A stretch of 64,000 bases of DNA from assembly GCA_963696875.1 (NCBI GenBank), contig CAVOLQ010000001.1, positions 682,001 through 746,000 on the forward strand, read 5' to 3'. The position numbers and the translations under genes were made by a program. The notes beneath the pieces were generated by a model. It was not told where the DNA came from, did not search any database, and saw only the letters and a program-made list of their open reading frames with translations. Below are positions 54,053 through 63,162 of the stretch, in pieces (position 1 is the stretch's first letter; every line of letters starts with the position of its first letter). Source of the stretch: Albibacterium sp963696875 (GTDB taxonomy: Bacteria > Bacteroidota > Bacteroidia > Sphingobacteriales > Sphingobacteriaceae).

Positions 54053-54916
54053 CTATGGTTGCGGTGGATGACCTAGTGCCCAAGGTTCATAAAAGCCCCC
54101 ATCACAGAATTTATCGTGTTGAGAGAGCGCTTGAAGCACAGCATGGCGCCAGTGGTTGAGTGAAAACTGTTTTGCCTGATGATCGGCGTTGGCTACTAAA
54201 CTTTTTATTACACCAGTTTTGCCGACCAGTTCGTAGTCGGATTTGATGTGTGTGGCGATAGAAGAAAAATAAATGTTGAGTTCTTTCTCTAAACGATCTT
54301 TAAGGTCTACCTTATTCATCATAAACTCCATTTGCGTTATCAATTGAGCAGATAGTCCAAGGATTGGTTTAATGTAGAGTTTAAATTTAAGACTCCTGCC
54401 TCTTAGGGTTACTTTGGCAAAAAGAAACTGCGTGTTCTCCGGCAGAGCGCAGAAGTACGGATGTATAAAGCGCTTATTGGGGTCAACTCCTGTAACACTT
54501 CTTTTCTTGTTGTTGCAGGTGGTGCAGTACGCAACCAGATTCCTAACATATAACGATAATACCTTGTATTTATCAATTGGCAGATGGTGATCAAGGGTGT
54601 TGGCATCCGCAATCCCGCAGCAGGGGCAGCGTTTAGCACTAAGCAAAAGTTTTTCCCTTAGTTTTTTCAACCGTCCTTTAATCTGGATCTCATTGTAGCC
54701 GTTTTTCAGAGCATCCAGTAATTTCGGATCAAGATGTGAAGCATCAAGGTTTATTCCGTGCAGTCCACTATTGGTATCATAAGCGTCGTAAACTATTCTT
54801 ATCGCTTTCTTCTGACCCGCAGTAACCGGATATTTTTGTGTGCCGTTTTTTAGGGTTAGGGCAGTATCTATATGGCTCATCACCATTCTACTGCTCGGTA
54901 AGTCTAATCTCCACAT
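54053..54916 (-). CDS. PtuB-like HNH endonuclease
   Basis: 287 residues. HNH core (about 90-140): CPCCG, TLDHHLPIDKY, LSLYVRNLVAYCTTCNNKK, with both Cys pairs and the DHH catalytic residues present. C-terminal part unrecognised. Last gene of a minus-strand operon, starting 2 nt after the ATPase stop. The ATPase-HNH pair matches the composition of Septu (PtuA/PtuB), where PtuB is the nuclease. The ATG at 54916 is the only start that fits the spacing. Confidence 0.85.
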   Translation of the reverse strand: MWRLDLPSSRMVMSHIDTALTLKNGTQKYPVTAGQKKAIRIVYDAYDTNSGLHGINLDASHLDPKLLDALKNGYNEIQIKGRLKKLREKLLLSAKRCPCCGIADANTLDHHLPIDKYKVLSLYVRNLVAYCTTCNNKKRSVTGVDPNKRFIHPYFCALPENTQFLFAKVTLRGRSLKFKLYIKPILGLSAQLITQMEFMMNKVDLKDRLEKELNIYFSSIATHIKSDYELVGKTGVIKSLVANADHQAKQFSLNHWRHAVLQALSQHDKFCDGGFYEPWALGHPPQP

Positions 54917-54918
54917 GA

Positions 54919-56598
54919 TTACTTCTGATAAAGTTTAGAAATTACATAAGATCGCGCCTGCACGCTCAGACCGATATCAAATATCTTTTCCATTTCTTCA
55001 ATAATAGCATCAGGGTCTTTCGTGGTGCCCCAGATGGTAAATGAATCAATTACTTCCTGTAAGGTGTTGTGGTAGTCACTTACCTCCGCGGTCAGTCCAA
55101 ATGCCAGCTGGGTAAGGATGCCAATGTTTTCTCCGAATGTCTGAATCTCAGGTTTGCTGATTGTCAGCGTTGTTCCTTGTTTGCGAACTACTGAAACATG
55201 GCGATGTAAGGTTTCCTGAAGAATAACGGGCGAATGGGTAGCCAAGATCATGAAGGCATCCTTTTCATTTAAAATACGCCTGATTGCTTTCATCAAAACT
55301 GCTAGCATCGGTGGGTGCAAGTGTGTCTCGGGTTCATCAAACAAGAAAAGGGCTCGGGGGGCAGCAAAGGCTATTATACTAGTTACTGCATGAAGTACGA
55401 ATTTGTGGCCTGTACTGAGATCTTTGAAGAATTGTTGATTTTCTGTCGTTGAGTTAAGTGTTAGATCTAGCGGAAACATGCCGTACATCGAGGATTCTTC
55501 CTCCAAATCTACCAATGCTTGACGCAGTGTCTCGGCCGATTTGAGTTTTGAGATATAGGAAATGTTCCGCGAAAATTCTGCTGCAAGTTCCGCATTTGAT
55601 TTGAGCTGGGTATGCTCTGTACGGTCTCTGACTACGTCTTCTGCGCGAAGCTTCCCGTCGCTTCTTGTTTGTAAGTTTGGGACAACCTCTTCCAGTTCTC
55701 GAACAATATCCCGGATTCCGCAAAATACATAACGTCCAAGACCGTTTTTCATCTCTTCGATGATTGCCAATTTTTCCCCCTTATAAAAGCCGGGGGTGTT
55801 GAAGGCATCAAAAGCGCTATAAGAAAGTGCAACGATACGTGTAAAACCAAGTCCATTAGGTTCAAGAACCCCTATTCGGCGGGCTGTCTCATCACTGCGA
55901 TCAATTGTTGAGGCGTAGGCAATTCTGGAAAGCCGGTTAAGCAATGTACTCTTCCCCGAACCGTTCTTCCCAATTAAAACCACTATTCGGTTAGGAAGGC
56001 TTTGGCTGTTCCAGCCGTAAGTTGGAGAGCGAAAATCGATTTCCAACGGCTGTTCCATTTCCGGAGTCCGGAATGAAAACCCGAGATCCATATCCTGCAA
56101 TTTGGAATAGTTGCGAGAAAGAAGTAGCGGCGCCAGTTGGAATATTTGGTCATCTTCATTGATGTTCCGTAGCAAAGATACTTTATAGCCTTCCTCATCT
56201 TTAAATTCTTCCCTGATTTCCGGATAGATTACCAGGTCCCGCAACGAGATCAATATTTTGTCCCGTATGTCTTGAGGCAGTTGTGATAATCTTTCGTAAT
56301 AGTCCAAAGCATTTGGCATCGAACAATAGTCTTCACCTAGTTCATCTAAAGGGCCGATTTTGATTCGATCATGTACCCCCGTTGTCTGTCCGCGCTTCAA
56401 AATCCGAAGAGAGCCTATCAGCGAAATCTGTCCATCTGGAAAAAAACGGCCGTCGGCGTGAAGATGATAGCTGGTAAAATAGTGATAGTCATTCCAGTTG
56501 TCCATTTCTAAATAGAAGGCAGCCTCTTGTGAAGGATCCTTTACGTTGTTATTGATCCAGGAAACAACTTGAATGAAAGGTGTTTTTCTACTAAGCAT
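54919..56598 (-). CDS. PtuA-like ABC/SMC-type ATPase
   Basis: 559 residues. Walker A GKNGSGKST (about 210-218), a signature-like LSTGHKFVLH (about 394-403), Walker B LFLFDEPETHLHP (about 417-429) and switch His in ILATHSPVI (about 451-459): an ABC-type ATPase of the SMC/AAA_21 class as in PtuA, OLD and retron effectors. The middle insert (about 280-370) is helical. No Toprim domain at the C-terminus, so it is not OLD. It is preceded 8 nt by the reverse transcriptase stop and followed 2 nt by the HNH gene. Confidence 0.9.
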   Translation of the reverse strand: MLSRKTPFIQVVSWINNNVKDPSQEAAFYLEMDNWNDYHYFTSYHLHADGRFFPDGQISLIGSLRILKRGQTTGVHDRIKIGPLDELGEDYCSMPNALDYYERLSQLPQDIRDKILISLRDLVIYPEIREEFKDEEGYKVSLLRNINEDDQIFQLAPLLLSRNYSKLQDMDLGFSFRTPEMEQPLEIDFRSPTYGWNSQSLPNRIVVLIGKNGSGKSTLLNRLSRIAYASTIDRSDETARRIGVLEPNGLGFTRIVALSYSAFDAFNTPGFYKGEKLAIIEEMKNGLGRYVFCGIRDIVRELEEVVPNLQTRSDGKLRAEDVVRDRTEHTQLKSNAELAAEFSRNISYISKLKSAETLRQALVDLEEESSMYGMFPLDLTLNSTTENQQFFKDLSTGHKFVLHAVTSIIAFAAPRALFLFDEPETHLHPPMLAVLMKAIRRILNEKDAFMILATHSPVILQETLHRHVSVVRKQGTTLTISKPEIQTFGENIGILTQLAFGLTAEVSDYHNTLQEVIDSFTIWGTTKDPDAIIEEMEKIFDIGLSVQARSYVISKLYQK

Positions 56599-56606
56599 GT
56601 TTACAT

Positions 56607-58625
56607 TTAATTGAGTGAAGCATTCAGTTTAATCAATATTGGAATAACTTTTTCTTTATATGAATTGTATTCTATTGAATTTACTCCCCAGATACCAATA
56701 TACTCTTCATTCGTATGGGAAATAGAATTTTGATTACGTCTTTCAAAAAAATGGGAGATAAAATGAATCTCGCTAGAACTGAATTTTTTTTGTGCCATTT
56801 TTTGAGTTATTGCCAATGCAGTGTTCGGTGTCCCTGAGAAATACGCTCTTTCAAATAAAGCCTGAAATTCATTCAGTAAGTGATTGAAACAGACATTGTA
56901 ATTTAGAATTAATTCATTTGATCTTCTCAGTTTAATTTGTTGGGTTAAGGGAATAGCAATATCTGAGTTCAAAAAATTGGGGCTATAGATTGGAATAAAT
57001 GTTTGCAATCTATGTGTTGGGTTGAGCGAAGTGATGATAAGGTTTAAATACTCTAAATCATAGGTGTCATTAGCTTTAGCTATCCTAAGGATTGGCAGAA
57101 TAGCTTCTGTGTATTTTTTATATTCTTCGATAAAAAAAGGTTTATGATCAATTTTAGCGTCAGTAATTAAAAAACTAATTTGATGCAGGAATTTATCAAG
57201 AATTGTTAGTTTCTGCGTAATACTATTTTCTGTTTCGAAGCTTGATTTTATAAACCCGAATAAATTATTTCTTCCTGTTTGAGTGATCGTCATTAAATGA
57301 AAAAACACCTTTGGTTTTATTAAGATAAAATCAAGGGCATTAATGTTATTGAATATTTCAGATTGTTGGATTTTATTTATGGCTTCTTCACTTTTTGAAT
57401 ATGATAGGCAAGATTTTAAAATCAGTATATAATTTAAATATGCCGACTCTCTAGTGTCGATACTTAATTGCGGTAATTGCTTTGACTGTTCTTTTAATTT
57501 ATGAATTATCGCAATACATTCATCGAAGATTTCCGGTGTTTTTTTGTCTTTTATTTCTATGCTTAAAACAGAGTTTTCATATAGGTCTTCTAAGTCAAAT
57601 TCTAGGTCGAATGGGCTATCGAGGCTACTTGCATTTAAAAAGTCAAGATGGCTTTCGTTATCCGAAATACAAAACCTTTCGCATTTTGATGTACTAACTG
57701 CTAAGGAAAGATTGTTTATTAGATACTCTGCAAAATCATTTTCTATGTCATATATTTTTTCTCTAATATTCTCTGTTGTAGTTGACACATCTACATCAAG
57801 AATTAAATAGAAGTCATCAACATAACGTATGTAGCTAAAGTTTTCTTCTTTGAGATATTTATCAACAACAAAATGATCGAAGAATGAAAAATATATTGAG
57901 CTTAGAAAGCTTGAAATCAGATTCTGATTTGAAACAGGTAGACCCAAGTTACCGCGCTGAAAAAAGTGTAAAAGAGTTACGATTGATTCTTTTGTTAATT
58001 CATTGAAATTTAGTTTTTGTTTTAATGTAGGTGTACCGCACCTGTCAATTAAATCTAAAAGTGTTTTGTGATCAATAGTATAGAAAAAGGATTTTATATC
58101 AAGAGATATTGCGTATTTAACTTTCCCATTAATGGGTTCAGTAAGACTCTCTTTAAGGCCTATGAATTCTTTATAATCTTCATAATAGAATATTTTAGAG
58201 TTTTTCGGATCGTCGAAATTTAACTTGCCTCCGTAAAAAACGTCAATATTTTTATTTTTAAAAATTTCGCTATCTATGTTTAATTTCTTATCCAATAATT
58301 CTCTGATATACATACCTAGTGCATAATATGTAATTAACGAGTAGAGCGACAGATAATGGAACTCTCTAATTTTATATGCCCTTTGAACACCGAAGTACTT
58401 TTTAGAAAAGAAATGATTTTCATAATAATAGAGCGAATCTCTTTTAATGTAATCGTTATAAAATTCCTCAATGTTGATGTTGCCGAGATCAGCCTGCCTA
58501 TATAAGGTGAAATCAAGGTTATTATAAAGAGGACTTGTTTGCTTTAATTGTTCATTGAGCAGTGAGATTGCTTTTTCAAAATGATGTATCTTGAGAAAGT
58601 GTCCTAGGTGGTAATTTTTTGACAT
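56607..58625 (-). CDS. Long reverse transcriptase with C-terminal HEPN-like motif
   Basis: 672 residues. RT palm motifs: motif A SLDIKSFFYTI (about 174-184), motif B GNLGLPVSNQNLISSF (about 225-240), catalytic YVDDFYLILD (about 268-277). Residues 300-620 are a helical region without recognised domain. Near the end ERRNQNSISHTNEEY (about 628-642) has R630 and H637, an Rx6H pattern as in HEPN RNases. The length and architecture fit the UG/Abi class (AbiA-type) rather than retron RTs (about 320 residues). It heads a three-gene operon with an ATPase and an HNH nuclease. Confidence 0.88.
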   Translation of the reverse strand: MSKNYHLGHFLKIHHFEKAISLLNEQLKQTSPLYNNLDFTLYRQADLGNINIEEFYNDYIKRDSLYYYENHFFSKKYFGVQRAYKIREFHYLSLYSLITYYALGMYIRELLDKKLNIDSEIFKNKNIDVFYGGKLNFDDPKNSKIFYYEDYKEFIGLKESLTEPINGKVKYAISLDIKSFFYTIDHKTLLDLIDRCGTPTLKQKLNFNELTKESIVTLLHFFQRGNLGLPVSNQNLISSFLSSIYFSFFDHFVVDKYLKEENFSYIRYVDDFYLILDVDVSTTTENIREKIYDIENDFAEYLINNLSLAVSTSKCERFCISDNESHLDFLNASSLDSPFDLEFDLEDLYENSVLSIEIKDKKTPEIFDECIAIIHKLKEQSKQLPQLSIDTRESAYLNYILILKSCLSYSKSEEAINKIQQSEIFNNINALDFILIKPKVFFHLMTITQTGRNNLFGFIKSSFETENSITQKLTILDKFLHQISFLITDAKIDHKPFFIEEYKKYTEAILPILRIAKANDTYDLEYLNLIITSLNPTHRLQTFIPIYSPNFLNSDIAIPLTQQIKLRRSNELILNYNVCFNHLLNEFQALFERAYFSGTPNTALAITQKMAQKKFSSSEIHFISHFFERRNQNSISHTNEEYIGIWGVNSIEYNSYKEKVIPILIKLNASLN

Positions 58626-58662
58626 TTTTTATTTTTAATGATTTATTAAATTAGCCTAGTCA

Positions 58663-58687
58663 AGATTTTTCATAAGCTCAAAAATCT
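58663..58687 (-). other. Hairpin upstream of the reverse transcriptase
   Basis: AGATTTTT (58663-58670) pairs perfectly with AAAAATCT (58680-58687), 9-nt loop, 38 nt before the RT start in an AT-rich leader with few alternatives. Possible part of a template RNA or a regulatory leader; by itself weak evidence. Confidence 0.35.
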
Positions 58688-58821
58688 AAAATAGAAATTT
58701 AATATCAGATTATTAAAAATGAAATTTAAAATATGCATTGCTAAAGGGTTTCAATAAGCTTTCATTTAGGATCTGCGATACTGTCTAATCCTGAGAAAAC
58801 TTTACAGTTGGTCTTTAAGTT

Positions 58822-59165
58822 CTATGACACTTTGCATTGCGTTGTGCGGGGTTGCGTGAATTCTTGGTTATCGGCAATCCATGTTTGCGTAACAGCGTAT
58901 CCAGCTTGTGCGGGCCCATTTTTTACCCCATGGCTCCTCATGTGTTGGTATAGGCACCTGTACAATTTATGCGGTCCAAGCCCCGGCAGCTCCCCTCGGA
59001 TCTGAGCAATTAGGTCTAAAACAATAATCTCATCCTGGTTGACAGCTTTAAAATGGTTTTTTCTGTCATAGTATACCATTCGGGATTTACCAACAGGCTA
59101 CAAAGCCGCCCGATACTCATCCTTGTAATGCGCCGCTCCTTAATCAGCGTTACCGTTGGAGCTAT
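58822..59165 (-). pseudogene. IS3-family transposase (orfB) fragment
   Basis: Reading in minus frames: KERRITRMSIGRLCSLLVN, then YYDRKNHFKAVNQDEIIVLD and LIAQIRGELPGLGPHKLYRC. This is the N-terminal part of IS3-type OrfB (the 'RELPRLG..KL' region). The catalytic DDE core is missing and the last codons are scrambled. Higher GC than the surrounding genes. Relic only. Confidence 0.75.
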
Positions 59166-59183
59166 ACCCGTATAAGACAATAC

Positions 59184-59489
59184 TTAATCTTCAGGATTTG
59201 GTTCCCCAATAAAATCAAAATAAAACGTACCCGAGGCCTCACCTCCATCTGAGTTGATTTCTTCGTTATCGTAAGCACCCGTGGGATATTCCCAGACTTC
59301 ATAAATCAATTCAATTGTTTTTTTACAGCTATTGCATTCAAAGCTTGTTTCCCAAGCATGGCAAGTTTCAGGACCCATCGGTTTATCTTCAACTGAAGTT
59401 ATTTCGAAATCTGCATCATCTGAAGTTAAATTGGTTGTAATATCGCAATTATTACATTTTATTGTAATTTCTCCTGTAGCTATACTCAT
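59184..59489 (-). CDS. Small two-ribbon zinc-binding protein, hypothetical
   Basis: 101 residues with two CxxC pairs (CNNC at about 12-15 and CNSC at about 52-55), which suggests one zinc-ribbon. Acidic, no signal peptide. Ends with SGTFYFDFIGEPNPED. No family recognised. It sits alone between an IS3 relic and an empty stretch. Confidence 0.6.
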   Translation of the reverse strand: MSIATGEITIKCNNCDITTNLTSDDADFEITSVEDKPMGPETCHAWETSFECNSCKKTIELIYEVWEYPTGAYDNEEINSDGGEASGTFYFDFIGEPNPED

Positions 59490-60619
59490 AGTTTGTTTGT
59501 TTTAAATTTTTCAAGAAAGTTAATTGTTTTTTCGACAAAGTACTACTTTTAGTGATATGAATATGTTTTTGATAGAATAAAAAGTTTAAAAAATGTAGTA
59601 TAGCAACAATTACTATTCCTGTTCTTTGCCTTGATCAATCTAGGCGCTTTCTTTTTTGAAAAGTCAGGGAAGCGTAGGAGAGACCAATTGGTTTTACAGA
59701 GCATTTTAAAGCTTTTGGAGAGTACCGCAATCCATACCTGTTACTAATAGATAATTAACCGGTGATTTACTTTTGCTAAAATCTGATGATATACATTATG
59801 CCTTCATCCAACATCATTAGGCTTGATCTTGAAAGCTTTTTATACGCCTCTAAAAAGGTTGGTTTGAATATTCAAAAACCACTTAATTGCAATTGCTTGG
59901 TGATGAAAATTTCCAATGGTTTCTGTTGGAAATTTTGGGTTGTAATCAATATCTTCAGCATTCATACTTATAGTAAAAGATTCAACAGCTACTTTAGAAG
60001 CCCAATAACTTCTCATAGCTGTGGCTATCATGATCATGTTAAAGTAGGATAGTTTTAACATCTTTAGGATCTGTATCCACAGAACTTTAGACTAAAACAA
60101 GCAGCCTAAAAGACCTTAAAGAATTACTTCCTTAATAAAAGATGGGGTTCGTAGATACGAATATCTAAAAATGAACATTCTCATAAATCGGTTATAACAG
60201 CTTTTGAACAGGAATGTCATATTTCGGTTGGCGCATATGCAACTAAACGACTTGAATTTTAACGAAGATAACTATTTTAGAATACAAAGAAATAGTGGAA
60301 CATTATATGTTCGAGTTCACATTGCTGGAAGGAAAAACTGCGTAACGAAATCTTTGTATAAGAGTTGAAGCATTTTAAATGAATGATCAAAATGTCGTTC
60401 ATAAGTTACTTGTAATAAGTGCTCTGTCATTAATTTAGGAGATATTAAAGGTGTTTGTTTTTTTAACGGGAAGAAATCTTACTCTATTGTACAATAGATG
60501 GAAGCCCATAAAATCTCTTGTTAGAAATTTAAAATAGGGAATAATATTTCCCGTTTCCAAACTTTAGAACTGGAGAAATAATATCTTAGCCTTAATAGTT
60601 TAAAAATGTTCTTAGGATT
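59490..60619. other. 1.1-kb gap with possible relics
   Basis: No gene that I can support. Two stretches have protein-like composition without start or family: minus strand 59840-60061 (SKVAVESFTISMNAEDIDYN, vaguely OsmC-like) and plus strand 60240-60367 (FRIQRNSGTLYVRVHIAGRK), which could be the arm-binding start of a tyrosine integrase. AT-rich promoter sequence precedes the 60620 gene. Confidence 0.35.
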
Positions 60620-62863
60620 ATGACTTACTACGATTTCTCTACTTTAAATAGTTCAGACTTAGAGGATTTATTTTGTGACCTTCTAAATGCAGCTGAATTA
60701 GAAAAGAAAACTGATAAGGTGTTCTGTACTTTCAAAGAAGGCAAAGACCAGGGAGTAGATATTCTCCAAAGTACTATAGAGAATGATCATGAGTGTATCG
60801 GACAAGTCAAGCATTATTACCGAACCGGGCTTTCAGGCCTTTTGACTGTTCTGGAGAAAGAAGAAGTTACGAAAATTCGGAAACTAAATCCTTCTCGTTA
60901 TTTACTTGCTACCTCGGTTGACTTAAATAGAAAAGATAAAATCAAGATCAAAGAGATCTTCAAACCTTACATCCAGAACCTTACAGATATTTATGGGCTT
61001 AAAGATTTGAATCGTAATCTGAATGCGTATCCTGAAGTTTTGAACAAACATTTCAAACTTTGGTTTTCCGGAACAAATGTTTTGAGGAAGATTCTTCAAT
61101 ACGAATTTGACGGTCGATCTCAAGAGTTTGCAGAGCACGAACTAAAACGGAGAGTCCGACTATACATAAAAACAGAATTTTATGAGAAGGCGAAAGAATC
61201 ATTACAGAGAGAAAAATTTGTCATCATTACTGGGGAACCAGGTTCTGGAAAAACGAGTTTGGCTCAACTCCTTCTTTATGAATATATTGGAAAAGACTAT
61301 GAGTTAACCTATCTGCTGGATATAGAAGAAGTAGGTAAGAAAATCAAGAATGACGACTCTAAGCAAATATTTTACTATGACGACTTTTTAGGTCACAATG
61401 CTTTAGAGATTGAAAAGGCAAAAGCTTCGGAAAAACACTTGGTACAAACACTGATGAGGATAAGAGATAGCAAGAATAAGCTTTTTATTTTTACAACAAG
61501 AACTTTTATATTAAAAGATGCTGTTGCAGGATCCGAAAAACTCTCAAGACTGAACCTTTTGGCGAAGCAGAATACATTGCTTTTGGAGGAATACGATGAG
61601 ATCTTGAAATCTAATATGTTGGATAATCATGTCGAGGAAAGTGAATTACCTGAAGAACATAAGGCGGTATTTAGAGGTAAACATATAAGGGACTTCATTA
61701 TCAACCATGACAATTTCTATCCTCGTTCGGTTGAGTTTATTACAAGCGCCGAGTATTTGAAGGACAAATCTCCAGGCGAATTTGAATCCTATATTTATGA
61801 AAACTTCAACTCTCCGGATGAAATATGGAGACATGCTTATACTCAACAAATAAAAGATGTCGATCGATTTTTGATAAATACAATGCTAAGTTTTGGAAAT
61901 AGTGTCTTAATAAAACAATTGGAGAATGCATTTGAAGCCAGGATTGACTATGAGGTAAAATACAATAATACCTCTCGACCATTTAATGCCTTTTCTACCT
62001 CCTTTCAAAGACTCTTGGGTGGCTTTATAATTTATGAATACTTTGAAGATAACAAGTATGTTAAGTTTATTAATCCATCTTTAGTCGATTTTTTGTTACG
62101 CTTTTTGCGAGAGGACAAAGCAGAGGTATTTAGAATTGCTGAATCTGCTATTTACCCTCATCAATTAACACGCAGACTATTTCCAATACCTAGAAAGGAT
62201 GAAAGTGCTGCTATTCCACAGCGACTTATAAATAGACTGGTGGACGATTGCTCAGGCTTTCTACTTAAGGAAGATACCGATTTATGTCGGATGGCGATGG
62301 TCATGCTGTGCTATAACAATACCGCAAGTATCCATCCTGTCGTTAATAATTGTTTATTAAAAATCAAAGATTGGCTTTATCTGTTCCCCGAGACAGATTC
62401 AACCGATACCTTAGCTTTGTTGCTTTCTGAGATGATTGAATTTCCGAAAACAGATGTAATTAAAATCGGAGTTTCTATCTATGCTCCAATTATCGTATTT
62501 CTATATGATTTCCAAGAGATATTAAAAACTAAAGAAGAAATGAACCGACTTTATGGTTTTGTGTTTGAAGACTTGTTTTCTTTGTTTCAAGAATACGAAT
62601 GGGAAGAATATTTCAATGAAGTATTGAATTGCTATATAACTGATATCATTGAGAACTTCAATGTCGAAACCTACAGCTCAAATTTAGTGGATAGCTCACT
62701 TAGGAAAATATCTGAATTTAGGGAGATTGTGATAAGCTGGGGGTTCGAATCTCATCCTGATATCCAGAGACTTCGGGATTTTGAACAAAATATGGACGAT
62801 ATCAGTCATTTTAAAATACAAAACCGAAGGTATATGGATGGCGACTTTATTTCAGAGGATTAG
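60620..62863 (+). CDS. Mrr-type nuclease fused to STAND-like P-loop NTPase
   Basis: 747 residues. N-terminal restriction-endonuclease-like domain (about 10-110): LEDLFCDLLN, GKDQGVDIL with Asp47, and QVK at 62-64, the (D)...QxK active site of Mrr_cat nucleases. P-loop NTPase (about 190-400): GEPGSGKTSLAQ (205-216) and a Walker B-like QIFYYDDFLG (about 249-258). The rest (400-747) is a helical sensor-like region without recognised repeats. Architecture of nSTAND3/Avs-type antiviral sensors in which the NTPase activates the nuclease (inference). Single gene; no methylase nearby, so not a conventional restriction system. Confidence 0.82.
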   Translation: MTYYDFSTLNSSDLEDLFCDLLNAAELEKKTDKVFCTFKEGKDQGVDILQSTIENDHECIGQVKHYYRTGLSGLLTVLEKEEVTKIRKLNPSRYLLATSVDLNRKDKIKIKEIFKPYIQNLTDIYGLKDLNRNLNAYPEVLNKHFKLWFSGTNVLRKILQYEFDGRSQEFAEHELKRRVRLYIKTEFYEKAKESLQREKFVIITGEPGSGKTSLAQLLLYEYIGKDYELTYLLDIEEVGKKIKNDDSKQIFYYDDFLGHNALEIEKAKASEKHLVQTLMRIRDSKNKLFIFTTRTFILKDAVAGSEKLSRLNLLAKQNTLLLEEYDEILKSNMLDNHVEESELPEEHKAVFRGKHIRDFIINHDNFYPRSVEFITSAEYLKDKSPGEFESYIYENFNSPDEIWRHAYTQQIKDVDRFLINTMLSFGNSVLIKQLENAFEARIDYEVKYNNTSRPFNAFSTSFQRLLGGFIIYEYFEDNKYVKFINPSLVDFLLRFLREDKAEVFRIAESAIYPHQLTRRLFPIPRKDESAAIPQRLINRLVDDCSGFLLKEDTDLCRMAMVMLCYNNTASIHPVVNNCLLKIKDWLYLFPETDSTDTLALLLSEMIEFPKTDVIKIGVSIYAPIIVFLYDFQEILKTKEEMNRLYGFVFEDLFSLFQEYEWEEYFNEVLNCYITDIIENFNVETYSSNLVDSSLRKISEFREIVISWGFESHPDIQRLRDFEQNMDDISHFKIQNRRYMDGDFISED

Positions 62864-63162
62864 CTCCGCACTTGCTGATCCTGGAACTTTATCATTCTAT
62901 TAATAAAGTTCATTTAGTAAAAACTATCTGTTTTGCCTCTTTAATAGTTCGGTACTACTGAACATTTACGAAGCAAAGTTCTCCTTATTTCATAATTATG
63001 ATATTCTAATTAAATCATCTCTAAATTGATTCGATTTCAATATGTCTGGGAGTACATTATTTTAAACTCATCATTTGGAGTAAAAGGGGCATAAACTATA
63101 TGCTAATAAAGTTAGTTTACCATTCCTGCTATACAATCATTTAAAATTACTATTTTTACCAT

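Noticed and set aside
54919..56598. OLD-family nuclease
   Set aside because: The Toprim nuclease domain expected after the ATPase is absent; the nuclease is a separate HNH gene, as in Septu.
54053..58625. Classical retron (type I-A, Ec78-like)
   Set aside because: The RT is about 672 residues with a long helical C-terminus, and no msr-msd-like RNA with inverted a1/a2 repeats is visible in the short leader. Retained as a related but distinct architecture.
59840..60061. Minus-strand 73-residue gene
   Set aside because: No start context, no recognised family and surrounded by stops; at best an OsmC-like relic.
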